Origin: an uncultured Lachnospiraceae bacterium
GTDB lineage: Bacteria > Bacillota > Clostridia > Lachnospirales > Lachnospiraceae
Assembly (NCBI GenBank): GCA_910579465.1
Contig: CAJTUB010000011.1
Span: 1-59,787, forward strand
Direction of reading: 5' to 3'
DNA length: 59,787 bases
Numbering within the stretch: position 1 is the first letter of the stretch; each line of letters opens with the position of its first letter. The notes under the pieces were generated by a model. It had not been told where the DNA came from. It ran no database searches and saw only the letters and a program-made list of their open reading frames with translations. Below, piece after piece: positions 8,274 to 16,927 of this stretch. Both the position numbers and the translations under genes were made by a program.

Positions 8274-9488
8274 GTGGAAAATTATGTTTACGCCGCCGTC
8301 GGCAAGGACGGCAAAAAGGTAAAAGGGACCATTTCTGCGATGAACGAAGGCCGTGCGATGGCGATGCTAAAGGAGCAGGGGCTCCTGCCGACCAAGGTAG
8401 AGAAGCAGACGATGTTGAACAAGGAGGTCAATATTTCATTTGGCCAGAAGGTAAAGCAGCGTGATTTGAGCGTATTCTGCCGGCAGTTCCAGAGTATCTT
8501 AGCCGCCGGCGTTACGATTGTAGAGGCGCTTGGGATGTTAAGCGGGCAGACCGAGAATAAGTCCTTTGCCAAGGCGATCCAGGAGACACAGGCTTCGGTA
8601 CAGAAGGGCAGCACTCTTGCAGAGGCGATGAAGGAGCACCCGAAGGTGTATCCGGCGCTCCTTGTGAATATGGTAGAGGCAGGCGAGGCGTCCGGCAGTC
8701 TGGAGACGTCGATGGAGCGTATGGCAATCCAGTTCGAGAAGAGCGCAAAGCTGAAGGCGCTGATTAAGAAGGCGATGATGTACCCGATAGTGATTATTAT
8801 CGTTGCCTTTGGCGTATTGATTGCGATGTCGATTGTAGTTATCCCGCAGTTCGCCAATATGTTTAAGGATATGGGTTCGGAGCTGCCGGGGATTACGAAG
8901 GCGGTAATGGCGTTCAGCGACTTTGTGATGCACAGGTGGTATTTGTTGATAATCATTATAGCGGCAGCGGTATTCCTTATCCGCTCATTTGCAAAGACCG
9001 AGACAGGGCAGGTGCTGTTCGGTACATTGTCGATGAAGCTGCCAGTTTTCGGTAAGCTGGTCGTAAAGAATGCGAGCGCTTCTTTCGCGCGTACGTTAAG
9101 TACGCTGATGGCGTCCGGGATTTCGCTGTCTGAGGCGCTCGAGATTACGAGCCGTTCGATGAAGAATATCCTGTTCCGGCGGGCGCTTCTGGAGGCGAAG
9201 AAGGAGGTCGAGCAGGGCACGAACTTAAGCGAGCCGTTGCGGAGGTGCGGGCTCTTCCCGCAGATGGTGCCGCAGATGGTGAAGATTGGCGAGGAGACCG
9301 GTAACGTTGACGGGATGCTGATGAAGACAGCGGATTACTTTGAGGAAGAGGTCGAGATTACGACCGGCAGCCTGACCGCCCTGATGGAGCCGATGATTAT
9401 CGTCGTGCTCGGTGTCATTGTCGCAGTTTTGGTGCTTGCACTGTATATGCCGATGATTGATATGTATGCCGGACTGGAAAATCTGTAA
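8274..9488 (+). CDS. pilC: Type IV pilus inner-membrane platform protein PilC
   Basis: A 404-residue polytopic membrane protein of the GspF/PilC family that couples ATPase motion to pilin insertion. Two GspF repeats are visible (about 70-195 and 270-395), with membrane segments near 170-190, 220-240 and 375-395. Motifs such as FCRQFQSILAAGV and FARTLSTLMASGI begin each repeat. The start is GTG at 8274, preceded by AAGGAG at spacing 8; no in-frame ATG has a comparable site. It follows pilT by 23 bases. Confidence 0.94.
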   Translation: MENYVYAAVGKDGKKVKGTISAMNEGRAMAMLKEQGLLPTKVEKQTMLNKEVNISFGQKVKQRDLSVFCRQFQSILAAGVTIVEALGMLSGQTENKSFAKAIQETQASVQKGSTLAEAMKEHPKVYPALLVNMVEAGEASGSLETSMERMAIQFEKSAKLKALIKKAMMYPIVIIIVAFGVLIAMSIVVIPQFANMFKDMGSELPGITKAVMAFSDFVMHRWYLLIIIIAAAVFLIRSFAKTETGQVLFGTLSMKLPVFGKLVVKNASASFARTLSTLMASGISLSEALEITSRSMKNILFRRALLEAKKEVEQGTNLSEPLRRCGLFPQMVPQMVKIGEETGNVDGMLMKTADYFEEEVEITTGSLTALMEPMIIVVLGVIVAVLVLALYMPMIDMYAGLENL

Positions 9489-9527
9489 TATGTCAGGTTA
9501 ATCATATTTTCTGTGTGTGCCACATAA

Positions 9528-9546
9528 CCAGCGCTTACCGCGCTGG
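9528..9546 (+). other. mRNA hairpin upstream of the major pilin gene
   Basis: CCAGCGC / GCGCTGG form a perfect 7-bp stem with a TTACC loop and no T-run, in the 115-base gap between pilC and the pilin gene. It likely protects the 5' end of a processed pilin mRNA (inference). Confidence 0.55.
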
Positions 9547-9603
9547 CACAGGCAGAGGATATCTTAACATAGAAGAAGCAAAGAGAAAAGGAGAGAGGAA
9601 AGT

Positions 9604-10038
9604 ATGAAGAAGTTAATGAAGAAAAAGAACAACAAAGGTTTCTCCCTGGTCGAGCTCATTGTAGTAGTTCTGATTCTGGGTATCTTGGCCGTAGCACTTG
9701 CACCGCAGGTAATGAAGTGGGTAGATAAGGCAAAAGAAAATTCGGATAAAAACCAAATGAAGGATATTGAGTCAGCAGTTAACGTTGCAATATCTGAAGC
9801 ACAGTCTGAAGGCTGGACAATTGGATCTGAAGATGTGACATTTCAGCTCAAGAATGGCTTTGATGGTGGTTCCTTTGATGCTACCTTGGCAAAGTGTATT
9901 AAAGAAGTATTAAAGCTTACTGATGCTGATAGCTATCCGAAGACCTCAGATGGCAAGAATTATTATAAAGTTACAATAACGCAGGGCTCATATCAGGTGA
10001 AAGTAGAGAAGGGTGATGCTGTGACTGTGACTCCGTAA
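9604..10038 (+). CDS. pilA: Major type IV pilin (PilA-like)
   Basis: A 144-residue prepilin and the likely pilus fibre subunit. The leader of 12 residues ends in KG, with cleavage predicted at G12|F13 (KG|FSLVE). The mature protein has Glu5 (E17 of the precursor) and an uninterrupted hydrophobic helix to about residue 36. The globular domain is short and has a single cysteine, so there is no disulfide-bonded D-region as in Gram-negative pilins. AAAAGGAGAGAGG precedes the ATG. Its codon use is more AT-rich than that of flanking genes, possibly reflecting high expression or recent diversification. Hairpins on both sides may raise its mRNA level. Confidence 0.93.
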   Translation: MKKLMKKKNNKGFSLVELIVVVLILGILAVALAPQVMKWVDKAKENSDKNQMKDIESAVNVAISEAQSEGWTIGSEDVTFQLKNGFDGGSFDATLAKCIKEVLKLTDADSYPKTSDGKNYYKVTITQGSYQVKVEKGDAVTVTP

Positions 10039-10062
10039 CTCGTTTAAGTTCTTTTCCTTCCC

Positions 10063-10110
10063 CCTCCGGCTTTGTCGCCGGAGGAGGGATTAAAAGCCCT
10101 TCCGGGCTTT
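10063..10110 (+). terminator. Double hairpin after the pilin gene (attenuator-like)
   Basis: CCTCCGGC / GCCGGAGG form an 8-bp stem (10063-10084). A second stem, AAAGCCC / GGGCTTT, follows at 10093-10110. Neither has a long T-run, so partial termination or 3'-end stabilisation of the pilin transcript is more likely than full termination. Confidence 0.6.
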
Positions 10111-10143
10111 GAAGTACAGAATATTTAAGAAAGGACAATCAAT

Positions 10144-10896
10144 ATGGAATACGCAATTTTAGTTTATCCGTTAGTTTTCCTATACGGCATATTGATTGGA
10201 AGTTTCTTAAATGTGTGTATTTACCGCATTCCAAAGCATGAAAGCATCGTAACCGTTCCGTCGCACTGTATGAGCTGTGGTTATGGGCTCAAATGGTACG
10301 ATTTGGTTCCGGTGTTTTCATGGCTTTGCCTGCGTGGCAGGTGCCGGAAGTGCAAGACGCCGATTTCGGTGCAGTACCCGCTGATTGAGGCGGCAAACGG
10401 CATTTTATGGCTGCTTATTATTTTCCTTCGCGGCTTAAGCGTCGAAGGAATTTTGTATTGTTTATTGGCATCGGCGCTTCTGGTGCTGAGTATCATCGAC
10501 TTCCGCACCTATGAGATTCCGTTTGGCATCAATGTGTTTATTGCGGTTCTCGGTCTTGTAAGGCTTTTTACAGACTTGAAGCATTGGTATCTCTATGTAA
10601 TCGGCTTTTGCCTTGTCAGCGGCATTTTCCTGTTTGTACTCTGGGTGACAAAGGGAAAGGGTATCGGTGGCGGCGATGTAAAGCTGATGGCGGCGGCAGG
10701 GCTTCTGCTCGGCGCGCCGAAGATATTCCTTGCAATGCTGATTGGCTGTCTGGTTGCGGTTGTGGTTCATCCGCTCCGCATGAAGCTTTCCGGAGAGGGT
10801 CACAGCCTGGCATTCGGTCCGTACCTGGCAGCGGGGATTCTCCTATCCGCCCTGGCAGGAGAGCCGGTCATTGCATGGTATCTGTCTTTTTACTAA
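10144..10896 (+). CDS. pilD: Prepilin peptidase/N-methyltransferase PilD
   Basis: A 250-residue A24-family aspartic protease in the membrane that cleaves and N-methylates prepilins. The cytosolic loop has the two CxxC pairs (C42/C45 and C67/C70) that bind zinc and mark the bifunctional form. The catalytic aspartates are D119 (IDFRTYEIP) and D178 in GGGDVK. About eight hydrophobic segments are present. AAAGGA lies upstream of the ATG. Its substrates are the five KG/AG/DG-type leader peptides encoded in this operon. Confidence 0.95.
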   Translation: MEYAILVYPLVFLYGILIGSFLNVCIYRIPKHESIVTVPSHCMSCGYGLKWYDLVPVFSWLCLRGRCRKCKTPISVQYPLIEAANGILWLLIIFLRGLSVEGILYCLLASALLVLSIIDFRTYEIPFGINVFIAVLGLVRLFTDLKHWYLYVIGFCLVSGIFLFVLWVTKGKGIGGGDVKLMAAAGLLLGAPKIFLAMLIGCLVAVVVHPLRMKLSGEGHSLAFGPYLAAGILLSALAGEPVIAWYLSFY

Positions 10897-10905
10897 TATG
10901 ACCTT

Positions 10906-10949
10906 TCAGCAGGGCACGATGCTCTGCGTGCATTACTGAAAGGTTATAT
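10906..10949 (+). other. Stem-loop between pilD and pilMN
   Basis: ACCTTTCAG (10911-10919) pairs with CTGAAAGGT (10936-10944), and the pairing extends outward with ATATG/TATAT to about 14 bp. No T-run follows. It is one of four strong hairpins at gene junctions in this operon. Confidence 0.55.
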
Positions 10950-10976
10950 GGCTTTATTTACATAAAGGAGGGTTTT

Positions 10977-12758
10977 ATGGCAAAAACAGTAGTAAGTATC
11001 GAAATCGGACTTACCCAGACGAGAATGTTGGAAATAGATATGGGAAAAAAGACGCGGCGCGTAAAGAGGGCGCTGATTATGGATACCCCGGAGAATACCA
11101 TTGACGACGGGTATATCAGCGAGGCATCCGCGTTTGCAGAGCGTATCAATATGCAGATGCAGTCCGCGGGGATAAAGACGAAGGATGTTATCTTTACGAT
11201 TTCCTCCAATAAGGTAATCAGCCGTGAGGTTACGGTAACTGCAATCAAGGAGAAGATGTTAAAGAATATCGTTATGGCGGAGGCAAATGAGTATTTCCCG
11301 ATGGACGTTTCCGACCATATTATTGTATATTCCATTATCGGACGGGATGAAAAGGCAAAGCAGTACCGTCTGATGGTGTATGCGGTGCCGGAGACGTTGC
11401 TTGAGTGCTATTACACACTGGCAACAGAAATGCGCTGCAATGTTGTTTCGATGGACTTTGTAGGAAACTCCATGTACCAGTGGCTGAAGCGCTCTACCTT
11501 ACAGGAAGTCAGTCTGGTCATGCAGATTAATGAGACTTCTACGGTTGTTACGGTAGTCGATAAGGGCGAGATGGGAATGCAGAGAATCATCAGCTCCGGT
11601 TCCTGTACCCTGGCGGACGCGCTGGTGGAAACGCACTGCTATGACGAGGCGTCTACGCAAGCAGCGGCATTGAAGATGCTGATGGAGGAGCAGTTCTTAA
11701 GCACGAACGAGGCAGAGGAGGAGGTCTGGAGAAGGCAGGAGCTTGCGCGGATTGCCAAGGACCGATTCCGTCGTATCGAGAACCAGCAGAATGCAGAGGA
11801 CGATGAGGCGGCAGCAGCAAACGAGCTGAGCGTGGAGCGTGTGCTTTCGGATGATGAAATCCTGAACCGCCGTATTAATGCGAGAAGCGAGGTTTCAGAG
11901 GCGGCAAGAAGCATTACCGGAAAGATACAGCGTGTTATTGAGTATTATATTACGAACCATCCGGATTCGGCAATCGGAAAGATTTATATTACCGGGCCTG
12001 GTATTGCAATCAAGGGCATCGAGGAAATGATTGCAATGGAGTTGGAGCTTCCGGTCGAGGTTTACAATGTGACCGAGGGTGTTGCCTTTGCAAAGCCGGC
12101 AAGGGAGTTTGCAGAGCGCGGCGCAGAGTTTTTCGCCTGCTTCGGCGCGACGGTCAGCCCGTTAGGACTCCGTCCGGCAGATGCTATCCTGAAGGAAAAG
12201 AAACGAAATATTGCAATTGTAACAGGACTTATCTTCCTTGGAACTGCGGCGGCGGTTTCTGCGCTGGTAGTTATTACATTATTACAGATTAACAACGAAA
12301 AGAATGTAAAGGCAAAGCTGGAAGAGGCGATAGCGCAGGAACAGGACATCGTACAGCTGAGCGAGGTTTACAATGCGAGCCAGCAGTCGATTTTGGAAAT
12401 GTCTGTCGTAGACGTGCTGACGTTCAGCGAGGGCGAGCAGCTGAACGAACTGATTACCGCCCTTGAGAAGTCGTTGCCGTCCCGTTCCCTGGTACATGCC
12501 TTTACCGTGACAGATAACGCGCTTATGCTGAACTTCTCAACCGTAACGAAGGAGGAGGCGGCAAAGGTACTGGTGCAGCTTGCAACGATTCCATATATCA
12601 GCGAGGTAAAGGTTGCCGGTATTGTGGAGAGTGTGGATGAAACGACCGGCCGTACCGAGATTTCATTTACCGTAAACTGTTTATTGCAACCGTATAATCC
12701 GGAGCTTGGCGGGATACTTGATGACGCACAGGATGAAGCGGAAACGGAGGTAGAATAA
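10977..12758 (+). CDS. PilM-PilN fusion protein, pilus alignment complex
   Basis: A single 593-residue protein combining what are normally two. Residues about 1-390 are a PilM-like actin fold, starting VVSIEIGLTQTRM (phosphate-1-like motif) and containing YITGPGIAI (adenosine-like motif). An Arg/Glu-rich insertion lies near 235-300. Residues about 411-436 are a single membrane helix, followed by a coiled segment and a ferredoxin-like PilN/GspL-type periplasmic domain to the end. In most organisms the short N-terminus of PilN docks on cytosolic PilM, so this fusion makes the contact covalent. GGAGG precedes the ATG. The next gene starts directly after its stop codon. Confidence 0.85.
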   Translation: MAKTVVSIEIGLTQTRMLEIDMGKKTRRVKRALIMDTPENTIDDGYISEASAFAERINMQMQSAGIKTKDVIFTISSNKVISREVTVTAIKEKMLKNIVMAEANEYFPMDVSDHIIVYSIIGRDEKAKQYRLMVYAVPETLLECYYTLATEMRCNVVSMDFVGNSMYQWLKRSTLQEVSLVMQINETSTVVTVVDKGEMGMQRIISSGSCTLADALVETHCYDEASTQAAALKMLMEEQFLSTNEAEEEVWRRQELARIAKDRFRRIENQQNAEDDEAAAANELSVERVLSDDEILNRRINARSEVSEAARSITGKIQRVIEYYITNHPDSAIGKIYITGPGIAIKGIEEMIAMELELPVEVYNVTEGVAFAKPAREFAERGAEFFACFGATVSPLGLRPADAILKEKKRNIAIVTGLIFLGTAAAVSALVVITLLQINNEKNVKAKLEEAIAQEQDIVQLSEVYNASQQSILEMSVVDVLTFSEGEQLNELITALEKSLPSRSLVHAFTVTDNALMLNFSTVTKEEAAKVLVQLATIPYISEVKVAGIVESVDETTGRTEISFTVNCLLQPYNPELGGILDDAQDEAETEVE

Positions 12759-13436
12759 ATGGAAAAAAAGATGGGAAAAGAGATACAGAAGTTTCTGCTG
12801 ATGTTAGTTCTGGTTGTCCTGCTGGCCGTTGTTGCGATTATTTATCTCTATATGCCGTTACTGGAAGAGAGAAATGCTATGATAGCGGAGAATGTCAAGC
12901 TGAATGAGCGCTGGGTTGAGTTAAGGAACATGGCCAGAGATAAGGAAATCTTCAAGGAAGGAATCAACGCCTCCAGGGCGGAAATCAGTAAGGTGCTGAA
13001 CCGTTACGGCGTCGGCAATACGCCGGAGAAGAGCATTATGCTGGTAACCCGTATGGAGACAGAGGTCGGAGTGAAGGTTCCGAATATGACCTTTTCCACG
13101 CCGACGGTTCTGACCAGCGTAGAGACGCCGATGATTGAGGACATAGGAGATGGAAACTATAATATCCAGTATACGAATATCGACCTGTTGACCGAGACAC
13201 TGACGATGAGTTACGAATGCAGCTATGAGCAGCTGAAGAAGTGGATTGACTTCATTAATGCCTATCCGGAGCGCATGAACATCAAGTCGATTTCGGTTTC
13301 CTATGACAGTGAGACGAGTAACTTAAGCGGGACGCTGACGCTGAACCTGTTTGCAGTTACCGGCACTGACAGGGTTTACACGGAGCCGAAGATTGAGGAT
13401 ATCCGTCTGGGCGAGGATAATATTTTTGCAAAATAA
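12759..13436 (+). CDS. pilO: PilO-like pilus alignment protein
   Basis: A 225-residue bitopic membrane protein: a short cytosolic N-terminus, one hydrophobic helix (about 11-31), a coiled coil rich in Glu/Asn (about 33-75) and a C-terminal alpha/beta domain, matching the PilO/GspM layout. It starts immediately after the TAA of the PilM-PilN gene, so the two are translationally coupled. Together they would form the inner-membrane alignment subcomplex. Sequence identity within PilO families is low, so the call rests on architecture and position. Confidence 0.78.
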   Translation: MEKKMGKEIQKFLLMLVLVVLLAVVAIIYLYMPLLEERNAMIAENVKLNERWVELRNMARDKEIFKEGINASRAEISKVLNRYGVGNTPEKSIMLVTRMETEVGVKVPNMTFSTPTVLTSVETPMIEDIGDGNYNIQYTNIDLLTETLTMSYECSYEQLKKWIDFINAYPERMNIKSISVSYDSETSNLSGTLTLNLFAVTGTDRVYTEPKIEDIRLGEDNIFAK

Positions 13437-13444
13437 GGACATAC

Positions 13445-13471
13445 GGGGCGCAAGGAAGCTTCCTGCGCCCC
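13445..13471 (+). other. Strong hairpin between pilO and the first minor pilin
   Basis: GGGGCGC (13445-13451) pairs with GCGCCCC (13465-13471), and the interior AGGAAGCTTCCT is self-complementary, giving a nearly continuous stem. An ATG just after it (13472) opens the next reading frame but has no ribosome site; the real start is downstream. Confidence 0.6.
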
Positions 13472-13534
13472 ATGGCGCCGGTGGAGTGCTTCACGCATTC
13501 CGCCGGTCTACATATGCTTAAAGGAGGCAGGAGC

Positions 13535-14776
13535 GTGTTGATAAGAAAAAAGAAAAATGATGGCTTTACACTGGTGGAAGTTATTGTCAGTATGCTCGTG
13601 CTTTCCATTACGATTGTATCGGTACTGTCGGCATTCAGCACTGCGGCAAAGAGCAATACCAGAACCAAGAAAATGCAGGGGGCGGAAGCGCTGTTAGAGA
13701 ACCTGTTAGAGTATACAAAGGCATATGCCAAGGGCTTTGATTCCGAAAAGGATTTGGATGCGCTCGGACTATACACGGACCTTTTTCCTATGGACAGCTG
13801 TACGGTTACTACAAGGTTTTCGGACACGAACGATGTGGAGGTTTCGGAGTTTGAGGGCGTAAAGGAGGGACTATACGGCTACACGGTCAGGATTACAAGG
13901 GACCGGAAGCCGGCCGCATATGCAACCGGAAGCCTGAATGAGCATAAGGTAATTTCGTTTGGCGAAACCGGAAGTAAAACGGTTGTCATTAACGCGTCCG
14001 TGCAGGAGTACGATAAGGACGCAGTAGAGCTGTTTCTTGCAATGAATGAGGAAGAGGTCGACCAGCACAATCTCGCCGAGTTAGAAAAGGCGGCAAATGA
14101 CTCCGATTATACGGCGGATCTCCTGACGGCATTGACAGAAGCAGAGATTGAAAGTCTGCTGAAGCGTGAGCTGTGGCTGGAGACCTCACTGCCGCAGCCG
14201 GATAAGGTGCAGTTAAAGGCATATATGGTATATACCGTACCGGACAGCCTGCGTCTGCCGGACGGTGCAGATCGTCAGATAAAGACAGAGTTTTTTGCGT
14301 CCGGTGAGTTTGCTCTTTCCACCGGCGCGCCGGGGACAGCCGAACGGCTCCGGCAGATTTATGTGTTATATGCTCCTTCCGCTCTGGCAAAGGGGCTGTC
14401 CGAGAGCGATGTCCGCATTCTGGATAAGGCAGGCCAGCTGGACGCCAATATTTTCCTTGCGTACCAGAAGAGCGGTCTGGAGGCGGTAGATGCCGCAGTT
14501 TCCAAAGACCTTGCAGGACGCTATACCTCTTCGGAGCGTATCCGGGTGTCTTTCCGGGATTCCGCACTGGCTGTGTATGAGCCGTTGCGCCTCGGGCTGT
14601 ACTGCTCGTCTGCACTGAGTGTAGATACAAAGCCGTCCACGGTAAAGGAGGAAGCAAATTCACTTGTTGCGGGCAATACGGAGTACCGCGTCGTGACAAT
14701 CAAGATAGAGGTAATTGACCCGGCAACGGGAGCTGTACTTACAGAGACAAAGGAACCGGTAGCATGTCTGCAGTAA
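13535..14776 (+). CDS. Minor pilin, PilV-like, large globular domain
   Basis: A 413-residue prepilin-like protein. From the GTG at 13535 (AAGGAGG at 13521-13527) the leader reads to DG|FTLVE, with cleavage after G10, Glu5 retained, and a hydrophobic helix to about residue 32. The long C-terminal domain (over 350 residues) is unusual for PilV-type proteins, which are often under 200. A TTG three bases later is an alternative start. The in-frame ATG at 13472 is rejected because it lacks a ribosome site. It probably sits in the pilus-tip priming complex. Confidence 0.8.
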   Translation: MLIRKKKNDGFTLVEVIVSMLVLSITIVSVLSAFSTAAKSNTRTKKMQGAEALLENLLEYTKAYAKGFDSEKDLDALGLYTDLFPMDSCTVTTRFSDTNDVEVSEFEGVKEGLYGYTVRITRDRKPAAYATGSLNEHKVISFGETGSKTVVINASVQEYDKDAVELFLAMNEEEVDQHNLAELEKAANDSDYTADLLTALTEAEIESLLKRELWLETSLPQPDKVQLKAYMVYTVPDSLRLPDGADRQIKTEFFASGEFALSTGAPGTAERLRQIYVLYAPSALAKGLSESDVRILDKAGQLDANIFLAYQKSGLEAVDAAVSKDLAGRYTSSERIRVSFRDSALAVYEPLRLGLYCSSALSVDTKPSTVKEEANSLVAGNTEYRVVTIKIEVIDPATGAVLTETKEPVACLQ

Positions 14777-14797
14777 CAGATGGGAAGGAAGGTATTT

Positions 14798-16888
14798 ATG
14801 GAGAAAAAGGGACTCTGGAAAAATAATAAGGGAGCATCGCTTATTTTCGTAATCGGCTGCATTGCACTGCTGTCGGTCATTGGTTCCATGCTTCTACTGG
14901 TGACGGCAAATAACCGCGAGATGAAGGAACTGGAAAAGAAGATACAGGATACATTTTATCAGGCGGAGAGCGGTTCGGATGAGATGGTTTCTGCGCTTGA
15001 GGCGATTGCAGAGGGCGTGCTGGAGGAGGCATTTTCCGATATGCTGATTCAGTATTCTGCGTTTTCGGGAAGCGGTGAGCGTGAGGCGCGGATTTCGGAG
15101 TATTTTACGGCGGCGCTGAAAAAGAAGCTGGAAGCCGGAGCGACATCCATTATGAGTAACGCGGTTGGCGTGACGCTGGTCGATGTGGATTTCCCTGCCG
15201 GGGCAGTGGAGGAGGAACTGAGTACCGATGCGAGAATGACCAATACGCTCCGGATTAAGGATGCGACTTTTACCTATCAGGACAGCAAGGGGAACGAGTC
15301 AAAAATCACCACGGATATCTGTATCCAGGCAGCGATTCCGGACGTAGAGGGCGGCATGAATGCAAGCGGCGGAAAAAGTAACTTTACGGATTTTGCCCTG
15401 ATTACCAAGGGAGACGTAACGATGGCTGCCGCAACAACACAGACTGCTACGGTAGACGGGAATGTGTATACGGGCGGTGAAATCAAGGTAGATGTAAATG
15501 CGACGCTGAGTCTCAAAAATGCAGACAAGGTTTTAGTGAAAAAGGATATTGTTGTAGAAAAGGGCAGAATTAAAATTGACAATTCAGGGAAGATTGCAAG
15601 CGGCCACGGAGTCTGGGCAGACGGGCTGAAGGTGTTGGAGCGCGGGACGCTTGAGGGAACCTCTAACTTTTATATTTCGGATGACCTTACCGTAGAGGAA
15701 AACGGCGGCAGGATTGTCTTAGGAGGCGAAAATACGGAGTATGTAGGCTTCAGCGGAAATACGACCGGTGAGCCTTCCAGAAGAAGCAGCGCAATCACAA
15801 TTAATAACGCGAAGGATATTACGCTGGATTTCAGCGGCCTGAAGAACCTGATTTTAAGCGGTGTTTCCTATATTCAGGATAAGAAATGGAGTTCGGGGAA
15901 CGCCATTATGCAGGGCGAGTCGATGGCATACAAGGATATGCAGGCAATGTATCTGGTACCGGGAGACTGCCTGACCATCGGCTACAATCCGATGCCGAAG
16001 GCTGATTATTACGAGGATATTATTAAGTCCGGTCTGAACTATCCTTACGAGGTGACAAATCCGGTCACCGGTGAGAAGGAGTCGGTGGATTTTAACCTGG
16101 ATATTTATCTTGACCCGGTAAATCCGTATCTGAGGCGAAATGTCGTGCTGGATGGCGGTGCGACCGAGTTTACCTATCTGTATCTGAACTTTATTAATGA
16201 AGCGGCAGCAACGAAGTATTTTAATGATTATATGGCAACTCCTCACGGAGACGCTATCCGGGAGCAGATTCAGAATCTCGGCGCCAGTGAGATTAAGCTT
16301 GCGCAGAATAATTACGCGCTGGGGAATACGATGGAGTACACAGGAGGAGCGCTTACCCTGAAGGCGCCGAATAAGGCTTCGGGAGCAGAGGTTTTCCGGC
16401 TGCAGAGCACCTCGACGGCAAAGCAGAGGCAGAAGGCGCTGTTTACCTCGTTCCGTCTCAGTGCAAACGGAATGATTGAGGGAGACTGGGCGTCCTCGGA
16501 CGTAGTGGCAAAGACGGTTCTGAACGAGCCGATGGTGGCATCGATTCCGGCAGGCTGGACAAAGACAAGGTTTGGCTCTTATGAGTTCTGGACTCATAAT
16601 GGCGATACTACAATTACGGATGTATCCATGACAGGAATTATTTTAGTCAACGGCAAGGCGACCTTTCAGGGAACGAACGGAAGAGTCAACGGTCTTGTAA
16701 TTGCAACAGATGGTGTTTCTTTTGCAAGTGAGACGACCTTGACCGCAAACCAGGAGGCAGTGGAGACGTTGCTTCGTGAGCCGGAGGTGGCAAAGTATTT
16801 CCGGGTCGGCACGATGGGGGAAGGAACGCACGATTACCTTTCCACGGAGGCAGTGGAAATCAGATTTGAAAATTGGCAGAAGAATTAA
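14798..16888 (+). CDS. PilX/GspK-like minor pilin with very large exported domain
   Basis: A 696-residue protein. The leader ends NNKG|ASLIF (cleavage after G12), followed by a hydrophobic helix. Position 5 of the mature form is Phe, not Glu, as in GspK/PilX-type subunits that cap a pilus. The coiled stretch EMKELEKKIQDTFYQAESG matches the PilX N-terminal pattern with a conserved QAE. The large C-terminal region has beta-rich, repetitive stretches (TVDGNVYTGGEIKV, NGKATFQGTNGRVNGL) suggesting a beta-helix. GGAAGG upstream of 14798 sets the start over the ATG at 14780. The exported part could be an adhesive tip (inference). Confidence 0.75.
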   Translation: MEKKGLWKNNKGASLIFVIGCIALLSVIGSMLLLVTANNREMKELEKKIQDTFYQAESGSDEMVSALEAIAEGVLEEAFSDMLIQYSAFSGSGEREARISEYFTAALKKKLEAGATSIMSNAVGVTLVDVDFPAGAVEEELSTDARMTNTLRIKDATFTYQDSKGNESKITTDICIQAAIPDVEGGMNASGGKSNFTDFALITKGDVTMAAATTQTATVDGNVYTGGEIKVDVNATLSLKNADKVLVKKDIVVEKGRIKIDNSGKIASGHGVWADGLKVLERGTLEGTSNFYISDDLTVEENGGRIVLGGENTEYVGFSGNTTGEPSRRSSAITINNAKDITLDFSGLKNLILSGVSYIQDKKWSSGNAIMQGESMAYKDMQAMYLVPGDCLTIGYNPMPKADYYEDIIKSGLNYPYEVTNPVTGEKESVDFNLDIYLDPVNPYLRRNVVLDGGATEFTYLYLNFINEAAATKYFNDYMATPHGDAIREQIQNLGASEIKLAQNNYALGNTMEYTGGALTLKAPNKASGAEVFRLQSTSTAKQRQKALFTSFRLSANGMIEGDWASSDVVAKTVLNEPMVASIPAGWTKTRFGSYEFWTHNGDTTITDVSMTGIILVNGKATFQGTNGRVNGLVIATDGVSFASETTLTANQEAVETLLREPEVAKYFRVGTMGEGTHDYLSTEAVEIRFENWQKN

Positions 16889-16927
16889 TCCGGCTTAAGG
16901 AAAGGCGGAGCAAACGGAGGCAGCAGT

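Noticed and set aside
9489..9603. A c-di-GMP riboswitch before the pilin gene, as in Clostridioides difficile.
   Set aside because: The 115-base gap contains one simple hairpin and none of the conserved GEMM-type core sequences.
13989..14699. Long antisense open frame (236 codons) opposite the PilV-like gene.
   Set aside because: It has no ribosome site, an Arg/Pro/His-rich composition typical of an antisense shadow, and lies entirely inside a well-supported gene.
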